64,000 nucleotides of DNA. Source: Nephrocerus scutellatus (lineage: Eukaryota; Arthropoda; Insecta; Diptera; Pipunculidae). The notes beneath the pieces are model-generated. The model searched no databases. It worked only from the letters and a program-made list of their open reading frames with translations, and was not told the DNA's origin. Location: assembly GCA_947095585.1 (NCBI GenBank), contig OX352765.1, positions 76,491,976-76,555,975 of the forward strand, given 5' to 3'. Shown here one piece after another: positions 45,611 through 57,062 of the stretch (position 1 is its first letter; each line of letters starts with the position of its first letter). The translations under genes and the position numbers were made by a program.

Positions 45611-46505
45611 CAGCATTTCAGTTACAATCAGGAAGAGAAACCTCCCCCACGGTGTTCTACAGATCTTCCCTTTCTGAAGACGAACTGAGAAGTACGTCCT
45701 CGTTGGGGAATTCTTCAAAAGGGTAAGTCCTCCGTTTCCATATCCGATAGAGAATCGGTTAGGGAGATAGACGACTGTGACAGTCGATACCACTCGGATC
45801 AGAAAAAATTCTCTCCCCCTACTCGATGAACCAATTAGAGCTTCGTATGAAGCGTAGGAGACCACCAATGTCAATGTTGATGAGACATTGAAGACGAACT
45901 GAGAAGTACGTCCTCGTTGGGGAATTCTTCAAAAGGGTAAGTCCTCCGTTTCCATATCCGATAGAGGATCGGTTAGGGAGATAGACGACTGTGACAGGCT
46001 CACCGAAATGTTTGGAGTGTCCTTTTATAAAAGGTATAAGCTTACCCATCTCTGATAAAGCCAAGGATTTGGGTCTTATTCTGGATAGTAAGCTAAGCAG
46101 ATGGGGTTTTCAACCCCAAAACAGATCTGGCTCAAGCTGGATCCGAAACGCTCCTAGTGTTTGATCTCTCAAATAAGAGCGCACATCGTTTCTATTGTAG
46201 GTGTCATCACTGGACAATGTCTCATAGGCAGGCATGCAGCAAGACTGGGAGTCTTCTCGAATGACTTCTGCAGAAGCTGCATGGATGTTCTCTGTACTTG
46301 TCCAGCCCTCTCCCAAAAACGTAAACTACATTTGTGAGCTTTCTTCTCCAACGACACTAATGATCTCATCAACATTGACATTGGTGGTCTCCTACGCTTC
46401 ATACGAAGCTCTAATTGGTTCATCGAGTGGGTGGAGAGAATTTTTTCTGATCCGAGTGGTATCGATATTGCATGTTGTCGCGAGTGCAACTGAGTTCCCA
46501 AGTTT
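45524..46505. pseudogene. LINE-L scraps in inverted arrangement, with a 214 bp offset duplication
   Basis: On - (45887-45784): LINIDIGGLLRFIRSSNWFI, the LINE-L C-terminal end. On + (46200-46465): the longer C-terminal region GVITGQCLIGRHAARLGVFS, NDFCRSCMDVLCTCPALSQK and the same LINIDIGGLLRFIRSSNWFI. Sequence at 45675-45783 is repeated at 45889-46000 (AACTGAGAAGTACGTCCTCG, TCCATATCCGATAGAG). At least three insertions or rearrangements are stacked in 1 kb. Confidence 0.72.
45784..46465. repeat. About 104 bp near-perfect inverted repeat, arms 45784-45887 and 46364-46465
   Basis: The - arm equals the + arm (TCTCATCAACATTGACATTG, GTGGTCTCCTACGCTTCATA, GATCCGAGTGGTATCGA), apart from a few positions. 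The spacer is about 476 bp. Confidence 0.85.
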
Positions 46506-49088
46506 GTTAATTTCGCGTTGATCTCAGTAATAAAGCATATCGATGACCAATTTTCCTAAGGACTGCAATCCCATAAGATCGCTTTGACCCAAAACTGAAG
46601 CCAGGCGACTATCAGCTTCGACATAGGTTTAGTGACTCGTTAATAGGCAAAATTGTCGCAAATGATACACACAAAAATCGACTGTTTGGTGCCTGTTTCA
46701 TGCTAGAGGGGTCATTATTTTAAATTCAAGTTTGCAACACAGTCACAGTCAAGGTACATGTTGACTCACTGTTTTTGAAATAAATTCGAGCAAATGTGGT
46801 TTCAAAAGACGGCGCCATATGCCACACAGCTGGTCAAGCAATCGAGTATCTGAGGTCGATGTTTGGTGACCGCGTTATCTTCAGTAATGGGCCAGTCAGT
46901 TGCCACGACATTTGTATAATTTGAAGCCTGTTGATTTTTTTTCTGGGTATTTCAGGTCCACGGTTTATGCCAATAAGCTAGAGCGTTAGGCAATGTTTTG
47001 GACCAACATAGAACACGAAATTGCCGGTATATTTTCCGATTTATGTAAAAATGTCATAAAAATATTGTTTGACGTATTCAACTTACATTTGAATAATTTT
47101 ATGTTCTATATTTACAATCTTCAGCAATCCGTTTGGGATTTCTCCATTTGAAACCAAACTATCATTACTTGGACATTCTCCTGTCATATTCGATAATTGG
47201 GATCTTAATAATTGATGGTCGACTTGAGTACTCCGTGTCTGATATTTTACATTGTACAAGAGATTGGCACTGCTTTCCTAATCAAAAACTTTTCTATTTA
47301 TGTGGCTCTTGCAATAGGCAATGCTGGGCTCGGAGCCAGTGAAGGTTCTATCTGCAACTTCTCCTGAAATACCTGAGTGACCAGAAGACCACATTCGAGT
47401 AATTTAATTTCTTTTAAGTCGCAATAGCTGTTCCACGTTGTCTTTGAGATGAAAACTGGGCATTCTAAGGCTAGAAATGTATCCCTGACTGTTCGAGATC
47501 ATAGATCTCGGCTTTATTTGTGTATCTTCCTTTGATACAATTTAATGTGCAGGGCTCTACTATCAGTGTTTATGCCTGGAAGCCGATTAGTGATTTTCCC
47601 AATGGTATGCGCAGTGTGAGCCTATATGCGACATAACCCCTGCTTCAGTTATTTTTATTTTTTATCTGTGTGTATACCAGATAGATGCATTGCGAGGATT
47701 AATGGCTACGATTTTCTCAACTTGATCTCGTTCGGGTATGCATATCGAAATACTCCTCTGGAAATTAGTTGTTTTTATCATCAAGGCTGACAAAATTGTG
47801 TAACTTCGTTTGCTAAGTTTATTTTGGTTACTTTGCTGTTGCTGATATATCCTGATATTTGCAACTTTATGACATTTTTCATTTGCAACAATGAACGCTT
47901 TTGATATGTACCGTGCCAAGTGAAGGGGTGTGAGCTCCAAAAGTTTTTCCACATTTTTAATAACATTTCTATAAAAAACGTTTTATTCTATAAAATAGTA
48001 ACTTGTTCTTTATAATCTCCATAAAAATGTCAAAGCCTAGTCTCGAAATTAATCTGCAATTAAAAAAAATCTTTCGCAGTAGTCGTATCGTTGGATACGG
48101 ATAAAAGTGAGTCCATCACTATCGACATAATTGTTGTCCACAGAAAAAGTTTTGCTGGCATTTCAAAAGAGATTAATGAAGAAGAGAAGACTTTCGTTGT
48201 AAATTGAAGGGATAAGAGCTGGAGCGAATATTTGCAGCGTATATATGCGTTTCAGCTTTCCCCCATCTACGTACCACCATCGCCACCGCTATTTTATAAG
48301 TTTTTTCGTCATTATCCGCTTAAGAGTTCTTTCCCAAAGGTTGCCTTAGTGATACAAGTAGTCTCAGATGATTACGCAGATAGCATCCATGTAATTTTTC
48401 ATAGTGGTTTTGAAATCTCAAACAAGGACATTGACGAACGTCGGCTGCCCAACGATGACGACGATAACCGTTGTACGTTGCACGGACAAATTTGTTAGAT
48501 GGGAATTACGTTACGTGAGCATCCTAGAAGCTTATGCTTTTATCATCCTTTTAAGTCATCATCATCTTTGTTCTCCTTTTTTGTTGTCGAATGCTGTTTC
48601 CATTTTCCTCTTGTACATATTGCAAACAAGATAATAGCCTTATCACTAGACACTCGCTCGTTCGGTTGCCTAGTTGCTCGCACTCAAAATCTTATTATAA
48701 TGGATATAATCGTGATTACGGTTCCTTTGCTGTTCGCTGCACTTAGCAACGACGAACCATCGCGCCCAGTGAGCGATGGCTAAAATACGTGTCGACACTT
48801 TAGACAGTTTAGGATCACAATACATAAGCGAAATTGAAACCACTAAAAAGTGTATTAAGAGGATTGCACTTTTCTTTTGCTTGAAGAAAATGAGGGGATG
48901 TTTAACTTACTGTAGTGTTCGTTCGTAATGCGATGGTGATTTTGATGATGATGGTAAAGATTCCTCCATTTGCTCTTTGATGCATTTTTGATGATGTTTG
49001 AAGATAATTTGCTCAAATATTGGCGATGGACGATGATAAAAAATAAGTTTCTAATTTTTAACTTTAATGGAAATTCCTTTCTTTTCAG
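46506..49088. other. End of the 22.7 kb intron, no element recognised
   Basis: No TE protein or repeat seen. Open frames at 47133-47342, 47952-47662 (-) and 48232-48783 have no motif. The polypyrimidine tract and AG before exon b end at 49088. Confidence 0.5.
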
Positions 49089-49312
49089 AGAACCGTTGTA
49101 TTGAACTGCACTCGCCGGACGGAATACACTCGTGCATATTGCGAGCGTGTGACTCCTCTGAGGCGCTAGTTTGGTTCAACGCTCTGCACTCGGCGATGGG
49201 ATGCAGTACACAAAGGGCGCTCAACGATGCCAACCGATCGCTGATTAATGTAATCGGAGAACTGAAGCACATCGGATGGTTGAGTAGACGCTTGGGTGGC
49301 AGCGGAGATCAG
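49089..49312 (+). CDS. Syn1: Syntrophin exon b: PH1b C-terminal half and linker
   Basis: The exon reads ENRCIELHSPDGIHSCILRA, then CDSSEALVWFNALHSAMG, and ends in a helix and linker ANRSLINVIGELKHIGWLSRRLGGSGDQ. IELHSPD..ILR is the strand pair, and the ALVWFNAL helix carries the Trp diagnostic of a PH-domain C-terminal helix. KHIGWL matches the PH1-PH2 connector of alpha/beta syntrophins. The acceptor TTTCTTTTCAG ends at 49088 and the donor GTATGT starts at 49313. The exon is 224 nt: two bases complete the Glu codon from exon a, then 74 codons end in phase 0 at Gln. It lies 22.7 kb downstream of exon a, across an intron full of retroelements. There are no frameshifts or stops. Confidence 0.95.
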
Positions 49313-49504
49313 GTATGTGTGCGCATAAGTCATTTATCACATAAGTGGGAAATCCTTTGACGTAATTCGCTTTGCGGACATTCTTAACGTCTCATCAGCT
49401 TTCAATTTAACTCCGTAGTCGTTCTGAATTTATGTTATATAGCAGAGAGTCCTTTTTTGCGAATCAAGTCTTCAATACCGCTGTAGCTGATTTTAAGCTG
49501 ACTT

Positions 49505-50091
49505 CTACCTCGAAATTCTAGTATATTCCATTCGTAGATGTGAACAATTGAATGGAGCCATACACATGATTATCATCCGTAATAAACTTTGTTTTACTAG
49601 CCATGCAGAGATGGCAATTTCGGCCACTAAATTGTTTATGTCTCTGGAATGACTGTAGATCATACAAATGCGGAAACACAGAGTTGGCCAATTCATTCCA
49701 CATAGTTATTGTGTGGATAAAGAAGGAATGACAGAATTGGTTGGTATGTCCGAAAATAGGTATAAGGGTAGACTGGTGAGTTCGAGTTGAGCCACGGGTA
49801 CTACAGTTGGGTTGGAGGATAGGCATAGGATGAATCTGGATATTTCTATGGAACACCGCTTGTGGAAAAAGCGATAGTACAGTGACAAACAGGAAACACT
49901 CCTACGATGTTCAAGCGATTTGATTATTTTCGCGATATTTACTTCACCAATAAGTTTTATAGCGCGGCTCTGATCCTGTCGTGTAGATGCAATGTAGTCT
50001 TGGGAGAACCTGCCCCTGCCCAGGCAATTTCAGGAAGTTCAGGAAGAATAAATGTCTTGCAAATTGAAGCTAGGTCTGAAGGAGTGAAGTA
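49505..50091 (-). pseudogene. LINE-A copy A4: C-terminal part, cut by A3
   Basis: On - strand: YKLIGEVNIAK-type region damaged (49960-49900), NIQIHPMPILQPNCSTRGST, RTHQSTLIPIFGHTNQFCHS FFIHTITMWNELANSVFPHL and YDLQSFQRH (49850-49650). It stops at 50091, directly beside the poly(A) of A3. Its upstream part is not found beyond A3, so it was truncated at, or before, the A3 insertion. Confidence 0.78.
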
Positions 50092-52525
50092 CATCTTTTT
50101 TTTTTAATAATTCGCGCACGCTTAAAGGGATTCGCACCCTTATAATGCTCGCCTATATGCTTGGCACAGCGTGGTCGTTAAGGAAAAGGAAGAGAAAAGA
50201 GGAGATATCTATGAGCTTGTATCTTGAATGCCTGTGGATCATAGTGATGTGGGAGACAGAGCTTGGAACAGCGTTACACATACACGTAATGTACGGCTGA
50301 ATAACGAATCCCTGAACTTAACTGTACGCTCAAAGATGGGCTTGATGGTAAGCTGATGAGCATTTAGAGCGCCACGAGTGTTGCGGTTAAATTCAAAGAG
50401 AGGTGGCATGCAGATGAATGTTTTTCTTAAGCACCGCTGGTGGTAGAAACCATAAAATAGTGACAAGTAGGAAACGTTCCTGCAGTGTTCAAGCGAATCT
50501 ATGGATTTCGCTATATTTGCGTCAGAGATAGGTTTTATCGCGCGGTTTTGAATTCTCTTCAATATCTAGCTGATCCAAGGTAGTTTTTGGCTAGACCAGA
50601 ACAGATATGACAATTGTACCCAAGTTTAGGGCGGATAAAAACCTTGCAGATAGTAGCCAGATCAGAGGGAGTGAAATATTTCTTACACCGGGTTAGAAAA
50701 CCTAAACATTTCGCAACATTTTTGGCGACGGTAAATATCTGGTCATTCCAACGAAGCTTATCGTTAACACACATACCGAGAATTACGAGATTTTCAGTTT
50801 CCTCGATGCAAGTTCCATTCATGGATAGTGGCATGGGATTTAGCATTCGCTTTGACGACAACATTGGCTTTTGGAAGCATTAAATTCTACTCGATTGTTT
50901 TCTCCCCATTGTATTGTGCTGTCTAGGTCAGAATTTAACGTGCTTAACATACGTAGTTGTTTTAGTTCCACATGAGAAGTGAGGGACGTTCTTTAATATG
51001 ACAAGCTGAGAGTGCTGTCGTCATCGAAAGAGTGAATTGGATTAGAAGTCACAGATAAAATATCATTAATTAAAATGAGAAAGAGTGTCGGGAACAAAAC
51101 TGGGGAACGCCAGCATTTAAGAAATGTACTTTAGACATGAAACCGTCCAATACAACTTGAATTGAGCGGTCCAAAAGATAGCTTCTAATTCAGTGAAGCG
51201 TTTTATCATTGACTCCATAAGCACACATTTTAGACAAAACAGCTTAATGCCAAACTCTGTCGAATGCCTTAGAAATATCGAGGGCAACAGTTTTAATTTT
51301 TCAAATTGATGCAAAGACCAGTTCCACTGTTTGATGAGTTATACCATCAACGTCGCCTACGAAATCAATACTGCCGGTCACTAAAGATTTCGTTGGTTTC
51401 AAGATATTTCTTGAGCTGAAAATTGATCAGCGTGTTTCCATGACCTTGGGAAGAATGGATGTAAGTGCTGTGGATCGGTACGAAGAAGGAGGAGACGACG
51501 GCTCGCCTTTTTTGGGTATGGGCTGGACAAAGGCTATTTTCCAACTTCTTGGGTAAAGTCCAGAAGAATAGTATAGATGGAAAAGCTTACGCAATGGTAA
51601 TGCCAGCTTGGAAGAACACCTCTTCAGAACTATTGGGGAAATACCATCTGGACCAGCGGATTTTTGAGTGTTGAGATCGTTTATAACTCAAGAAACTTCA
51701 AGAGTACGAATTAATATCTGTATTCAATAGTCTGAGGTGCAGGAGGCAGCAATGCACGATCTGGAAGCGTGAAGTTAGCTTGCCTTGCCTATAGAACTGA
51801 CAACTGGAATGTAATTATAAATTGGAGTCGACGACGAGCCTGTTTTTTTGATTCTTTTCATGAATGACCTACATTTTATACTACTGTTGGGACATTGTAG
51901 TATTTTTTGCCTCAATTTTTGTTCAGAGACGAATTTGGTTCGCCGCATTTTCACAATGCTATCATTTCTGGCACGCTCGTATTTTTGTTAGAATTAGAGG
52001 TAAAAAACAAGTCAAGAGTATTACCGTTACGACTTGCAATCTCTGTAACTCTAGTAAGCTGAGTAGGAATGTTTAAATAACTCAACATCCCCTACTTGAG
52101 GGGTGTCAAGACTGAATGGCGAAATCGCCCGCACTGACGATTTCAGTATGTGGGTGGATCAAGTGAAAAAATTCTAGAAATAGAGTCAGACAGTGCATCT
52201 AACTCTTTACAAGTTGAGATACTGTCTAAGTAATGGCTTCCTGTGTATAAAGCAGAAGTAAATGCTGTGCTTACGGACTTTGACTTTAAGAGAAATGAAA
52301 TTAAATTCCGCATTGGAAGAAAGGTTAAAATTTGCTTGGGTGTGATAAGCTACATCACTATGTACATAAATGGCGGGATCGCGGTGGGCATTAGTACTGG
52401 TATTAGCAGTTTAAATCAGGCCAACTGGATCCAGAAATGTCAGAATTCTCATTAAACTGGGTTTCTGTTAGTGCCAGAATAGCAGGTTTGTGATCTGCTT
52501 AATAGACGCACGTGGCCAAGAGATT
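50092..52525 (-). pseudogene. LINE-A copy A3: near full length, antisense in the syntrophin intron
   Basis: The 3' end is an A-tail (T run at 50093-50104 on +) preceded by AATTATT and an AAGGG..CCCTT hairpin (50125-50142). Going up: C-terminal NAHQLTIKPIFERTVKFRDS (50350), MPPLFEFNRNTRGAL, thumb PLSMNGTCIEETENLVILGM and CVNDKLRWNDQIFTVAKN (50830-50740), palm AFDRVWH-type sequence (51240), QYGIRRQR-type at about 51360, RSWKIAFVQPIPKKG-type at about 51520, the EN/RT linker, then EN with HKPAILALTETQFNENSD near 52500. It has many frameshifts, but the segment order is complete. With A4 it fills most of the 3.5 kb intron between exons b and c, opposite to the host gene. Confidence 0.82.
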
Positions 52526-52819
52526 CAATCTTACCTCGACCCTGAACTCACACATCAGTCAAATAGGACACACTTTGATTTGACCCGGTGTGTTTCTATC
52601 AAGCGTTTGGAACTCTCCTGTGATGTATATAGAGTTCCTTTCATTCCTTGCATATTCTTGTGCAAATTTATTGTTATCTAAAATCCCTTCAACTTACTCC
52701 CATAGAAATCTTTGTAGTAATCCCTGACAATTCGGACACTACGATAAAATTTATGTTTATTGATTAACTTTTAACTTTAATGAATATATCTTTATCTTTT
52801 AATTTAAAATTTCCCACAG
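52526..52819. other. Intron end before exon c
   Basis: No feature other than the acceptor tract ending TTTCCCACAG at 52819. Confidence 0.5.
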
Positions 52820-52902
52820 AGTGGCAGATCCAGTTCTGAAAGTTCTGACGAAAACGATAAATGGCAACCGGTTTTTGTTGCAGTCACCGAGCGGGAATTC
52901 AG
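52820..52902 (+). CDS. Syn1: Syntrophin exon c: Ser-rich linker and first strand of PH2
   Basis: This small 83 nt exon reads SGRSSSESSDENDKWQPVFV then AVTEREF. The acidic/serine run is a flexible linker. KWQPVFVAVTERE is the opening beta strand of the second PH domain (vertebrate counterpart WRPVLMAVTEKD). The acceptor TTTCCCACAG ends at 52819 and the donor GTAAGT starts at 52903. It starts in phase 0 and leaves two bases (AG) that join the first base of the next exon to give Arg. The Ser-rich start could be a phosphorylation or alternative-splicing site, but nothing in the sequence proves this. The preceding 3.5 kb intron is almost entirely antisense LINE-A. Confidence 0.92.
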
Positions 52903-53985
52903 GTAAGTGGTTTATGGAATCATTTTTTTCCGTTTTTTTGTGTTCGTTCATTCAACTGAACCGACTGTTTTCCACCTTCTATATCAATGACGACGATACA
53001 TGTTCGTCGTGCGCGATAAAACGCATCGGTGCCTCACCAGCTGATGGTGTCAACTCCTAAGCGAAACGACTTAAAAACTTCATGCAGTCAAAGTTTTTCA
53101 CACGTGAAGAAATCTTCTATGACTTTTTTTCCACTTTTTACTGTGACATTTTGCACTCTTGTCCTGGCTGCGACAATTCAAAGGAAGTAGGTGTGCAGCC
53201 GTGTGATATCTCTCCTCTCTTCTGCGGGTGTGCAGGAAGTTGCCCCGAGCCATTCACTTCCGGTGTTCGCATTTATAAACAGTTTTACGACATCACGAAC
53301 TAGCTGATGCTGCACACGAGTGCGAATTTGATTTGTTGTTTTCTTGCTGGTTGGTTTCGTCCTTTCGAATGTACTTCTGAAATGTTGGAATTTTCGATTC
53401 GTTCTCTAGAAGCCATTGTGCAGTTGTGCAATTGTGATAGGTGTTCTTGCTGATTTTAGAGCAGAAGGTACTTGAATCCCAGTATCACACTTCAATTTCC
53501 TAATATTTCTGTACTTTTGAAAAATTTTACATAATCAAATGATTTTATAGATTTACTAGCTGATGAGTTCTCGTTCTGAGTTGACACTAATACCATTTCA
53601 AACAATTTTTACAACATAAGACATTCCCATCTTCACCTATAGATAAGAAAGTGGCGACTGTAACTATTAATCTCATCGACCCAGAAAGCCATGAATTTCA
53701 CACGAATATCGTTCGTTTTAGATTATTTTTACCCCTTCCCACTACCACTCATAGAGTTAAAAGGAATATATCAAATCTTAGCAAAAATATGACCTACCAA
53801 TTGTTTTTTCGATTCCTTCCGCAAATGCTTCAGATTTCTATTACAAGAAAAAGTTTAGTTACTACGTAGGCTTGTTCCATCTTCATATGATAATATACGG
53901 TTTAAGTGTTCTTTGTGATATGAAACACAAAGAGGAAGAAGTAATTAATTGATCTGATCCTTTCATGCACCAGAATATAAAGAAT
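52903..53985. other. Start of the 8.8 kb intron, nothing recognised
   Basis: Starts with donor GTAAGT at 52903. Short open frames at 52821-53303 and 53651-53869 beyond the exon have no motif. Confidence 0.5.
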
Positions 53986-53989
53986 CCAA

Positions 53990-54650
53990 ATCCAAATCCA
54001 ATATTCACCGCATAAACGCAGGTATTCCCCAAGGCTTTGTTTTGTCTTCGACACTCTTTTTCATTTTCATTAACGATCTCCTATTCGCTGACGACAGCAC
54101 TTTTAGCTTTTTATATGATTTCATGCTTCCTGCACGCCCCTATACAACGCAAGTGGAACAACGTATGTTAACAACGTTAAGTTCTGACATTGACAGTATA
54201 ACAAAGTGGGGACTACCTAATAGAGTTGAATTTAACGCTTCTAAGACCCACTGCCGTTGTCCCCAACCTTTATCCATGAATGGTTATTGCATCAAAGGAA
54301 CCGAAAAACTCTCAATTCTCGTTATGTGCGTCAACAACAAGCTTCGTTGGAACGACCACATATTTGCCATCGCCTAAAATGCAGCGAGATGTTTATCGAA
54401 CCCATCCGTAATACCCGTGCCTCAACTCGAGCCCACAGGTCCACTGTTAAGCCTATATTTAGACGTACATACCAATTCAGAGATTCCTTCTTTAGCCGCA
54501 CAATAGTCATGTGGAATGAATTGCCTGTTTCTGTTTTTCCGCATTTGTATGATCTGCAGTCGTTTAAAACACACACTAAGGCATCTTATCTGTTCCTCTC
54601 CATAATTTCCTAACGTCCACGCTGTGCTAAGCATTAATAGCGTGTGCACT
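53990..54650 (+). pseudogene. LINE-A copy A6: RT palm to C-terminal region with internal deletions
   Basis: Reads HRINAGIPQGFVLSSTLFFI and FINDLLFADDSTFSFLYDFM, with the catalytic FADD in frame at 54084-54095, unlike A1 and A2. Then come RVEFNASKTH, PLSMNGYCIKGTEKLSILVM and CVNNKLRWNDHIFAIA (54377). It jumps to RNTRASTRAHRSTVKPIFRR, RDSFFSRTIVMWNELPVSVF and PHLYDLQSFKTHTK (54405-54585). About 90 residues between DHIF.A and the C-terminal block are missing. The 5' part is truncated. It ends near TATGGAAAAAAGAG at 54650. Confidence 0.8.
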
Positions 54651-54769
54651 TTATGGAAAAAAGAGTCACCGCATAAGCACTACTTAAGTTCTTATTCAAC
54701 GTATTCAGCAGCCATTCCTCAATTAAATTAAAGTCAAATACAATCTGACCTTAGAGCTGCATTCTAAAA

Positions 54770-54875
54770 TTAAGTCTTACGGAAAGGATTCCGGAGACTC
54801 GAAAATGTCAAGTTCTACGATCGTTACCGCGATGTTAATAATAATTATATTCAGCGCGACAGACCATTGCGGTCC
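54770..54875 (+). pseudogene. RTE-like LINE scrap
   Basis: AAGTCTTACGG, GATTCCGGAGACTC, TCTACGATCGTTACCGCGAT and CAGACCATTGCGGTC match R1 at 12448-12630 with a deletion. Confidence 0.6.
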
Positions 54876-54879
54876 AAGG

Positions 54880-55135
54880 CCCAGCTTCTCGCGACCATTT
54901 GTGTTGCGCATGTATATTTTTGGACACAAATTGAAGGGACCTACAATTTAAGGCCGGATCCGAACGGCGAATTGAGAAGCTTTCCGTGACAAGTTATTAC
55001 TCTCGGAACGTTTGTCACCAATTCGCGAGAGGTGGGACACCGTGAAAAATACTTTTGGTGTTATTGGGATTCGAACCACGAACCTCCTGCTAAGTAGACA
55101 TGTGCATTTCCACTGAGCCACGGCGCCAATGATGT
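54880..55135 (-). mobile_element. tRNA-derived SINE with intact Pol III A and B boxes
   Basis: On the - strand the element starts GGCGCCGTGGCTCAGTGGAA (55127 down). The A box TGGCTCAGTGG (55120-55110) and B box GGTTCGAATCC (55077-55067) fit the tRNA promoter consensus, with normal spacing. The region after the B box (CAATAACACC) cannot pair with GGCGCCG, so it is not a working tRNA gene. The body contains AAATTGTAGGTCCCTTCAAT and AGAAGCTGGGCC, close to a SINE body I recall from tephritid and calliphorid flies. The 3' boundary is not clear and runs into an RTE scrap. Confidence 0.7.
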
Positions 55136-56740
55136 TGACATCACGAATAGAATCCTGCTCTTTAAGCTTCGATAGCCAGTATCCTTGGCTCGTATCAGCG
55201 AAGAGGATGGAAAAGTAATTGGTGGAGTTAAGGAATGACGTAGACCAGGATGTAAAGAGTGAATAGATTTCAAACTGGGCCACATTGGTTCGAAATCGGG
55301 ACCGGTTAAGAAACTCTGGTAGTGGAACTAATTCTGATAATGATCCAACGACGGAGTAGATAGTGTGATTGAAGGGTAATTTAAAAATATATCCTATTTT
55401 AGCCAAATCTACCTATGTGTTACCCGAAAATCTTCGATTACCCAATCGTTAAATCAAAGCGACACTATTTTTAAATAAGAAACGCAAATATAAACTTTTT
55501 TAAAACTAGTCTTAAGTGACGCTGAAAGTCTACCAAAAACTTTGTAAGTTTTAGTTTAGCCTGTAACAGCCCTAAGAGTTTCCCTAAATACTCCCAGAGA
55601 ATATGGACAAATCTTCAAGAATGCAATATTTGGAAAAAATCAAAAAACCCGAAAATTTGACTTTTCCCCTTCCATTTTGTAAAACTGTAAGTTTTGTAAA
55701 AAAAAAAAGAAAATTGCAAATGTGCTACAAACTATTCAAGAATCCGTCCTGCAAAGTCTAGAATAGATTTTTCTACAGCTCCATCCTTCCACTAAAAAGA
55801 CCGCATTTTCGATTATGTACTTTTTTTGCGATTTTCTGATGGAAATGCAGTGCACTCGACTGCATCTGGCCACATGCAAAACGCCGGAAGTTCCTTTGAG
55901 ATCCTTACAGTTGCGACTAATTTACTTGATGTGTACCCTCGTCTCGTATGTTTCATCTTGAAGTTCTTTTTTTGTCGTCTTCTTCTTTGTGCACTGCACA
56001 TCTGTCAGTGACTACTTCTGTTGATGTGAATTGTTCCCATCCTGAGTCCCGGGGGACATTTTTCGCTTTCACATTTTATGAGGCAGACACAAGTGTAAAT
56101 GTGGCGAACATGGATTTGATAGCACATTGACTCGTGCAGAGTAATACTCGTAAGAATGCAATGTCAAGAATTGAATGTAAGAGAAAATAAACACTCCATG
56201 GCCAAATGTTTTGGGGTGGGGGCGAATTTTCAGATTGGGAATTTTTGACATTCAACGTTATTCATCGGACATTCCGGAAATGAATACATATTTACATCAG
56301 CGCCAATGGGAGAATTTGGATTTAAGATTTATTCACATTACTTTAGATGATTATTATGAGGATATGATTTATTGACAAATATAAAATATGTAGCCACACA
56401 GGACAATTGTTCAGCAGACCAGAAGTTAAAATCATGCGACCTTATCTTTGTCCAGATGTAGAAAACCAATTGTGTTTAAGATTGGTTTACTTTTTGTTTA
56501 CCTGATAATTTTTAGTTTTTGGTTTTTGTTTGACAACAATTAAAAGAGGAAGATAATCCTGTCAGAAACATTGTTTGGCAACAAATAATTTGTAAATGTT
56601 CTTAATTTTTACTTAGCTAATGGTGTTTATCAGTATCAGTGAAACAGGAATACCTATCGCACCCAGTTTAACAGAAAAAATTCTGCTATATGGCGCAGCC
56701 TGACTGCGAGCAGCAACACCGGTCTTCTTTCTATTTTTAA
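55136..56740. other. Unassigned intron with a possible RTE scrap
   Basis: At 55286-55305, TTCGAAATCGGGACCGGTTA resembles R1 12735-12754. The rest shows no gene or known repeat. Confidence 0.4.
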
Positions 56741-56744
56741 AAAC

Positions 56745-56915
56745 TTTTATTTAATTCGACTTGACCCGGTTTTCTGCTTGTTTCGACTTCGCTAATGCCA
56801 TTTTTAACCAACTTTCATACAACCTAGCGAGTCGCGTAAGTCATTTCGAAGATCTCACGTGTGGCGCTCACCACAAGTCGGGTGTGACGCGTGTGATGTG
56901 TGTAAAAGTAGGTTT
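56745..56915. repeat. Satellite unit related to 35560-36105
   Basis: TTTTTAACCAACTTTCATAC, AACCTAGCGAGTCGCG and a GTGTGACGCGTGTGATGTGT tract, one diverged unit of the 35.6 kb array. Confidence 0.6.
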
Positions 56916-56924
56916 TTTTTTTTT

Positions 56925-57062
56925 TTTTTTTAATTCTCTATATTAACTTCGCGTGCCGGTGACAATACTTTCTGTTAAAATTTGATAAAGATCGGGCCGC
57001 GGGGCCGGGGCATCATGTCATTTCATACTATAATGACTGTGTTCTGTGTGTGTTGTGCGCTT
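56925..57062 (-). mobile_element. S-element end plus linker, inverted
   Basis: On the - strand: linker GCGCACAACACACACAGAAC, ACAGTCATTATAGTATGAAA, then CCCGGCCCCGCGGCCCGATC, AACAGAAAGTATTGTCACCG and the S-element 3' end GCACGCGAAGTTAATATAGA, GAATT. Same order as in the 3.4-5.1 kb region, next to the large minisatellite. Confidence 0.6.

Noticed and set aside
52821..53060. 79-codon frame beginning one base into exon c
   Set aside because: Wrong frame. The phase that joins exons b and d gives the conserved KWQPVFVAVTERE sequence instead.
55067..55127. A true tRNA gene on the - strand
   Set aside because: A and B boxes fit, but the acceptor strands do not pair and the flank continues into a SINE body.
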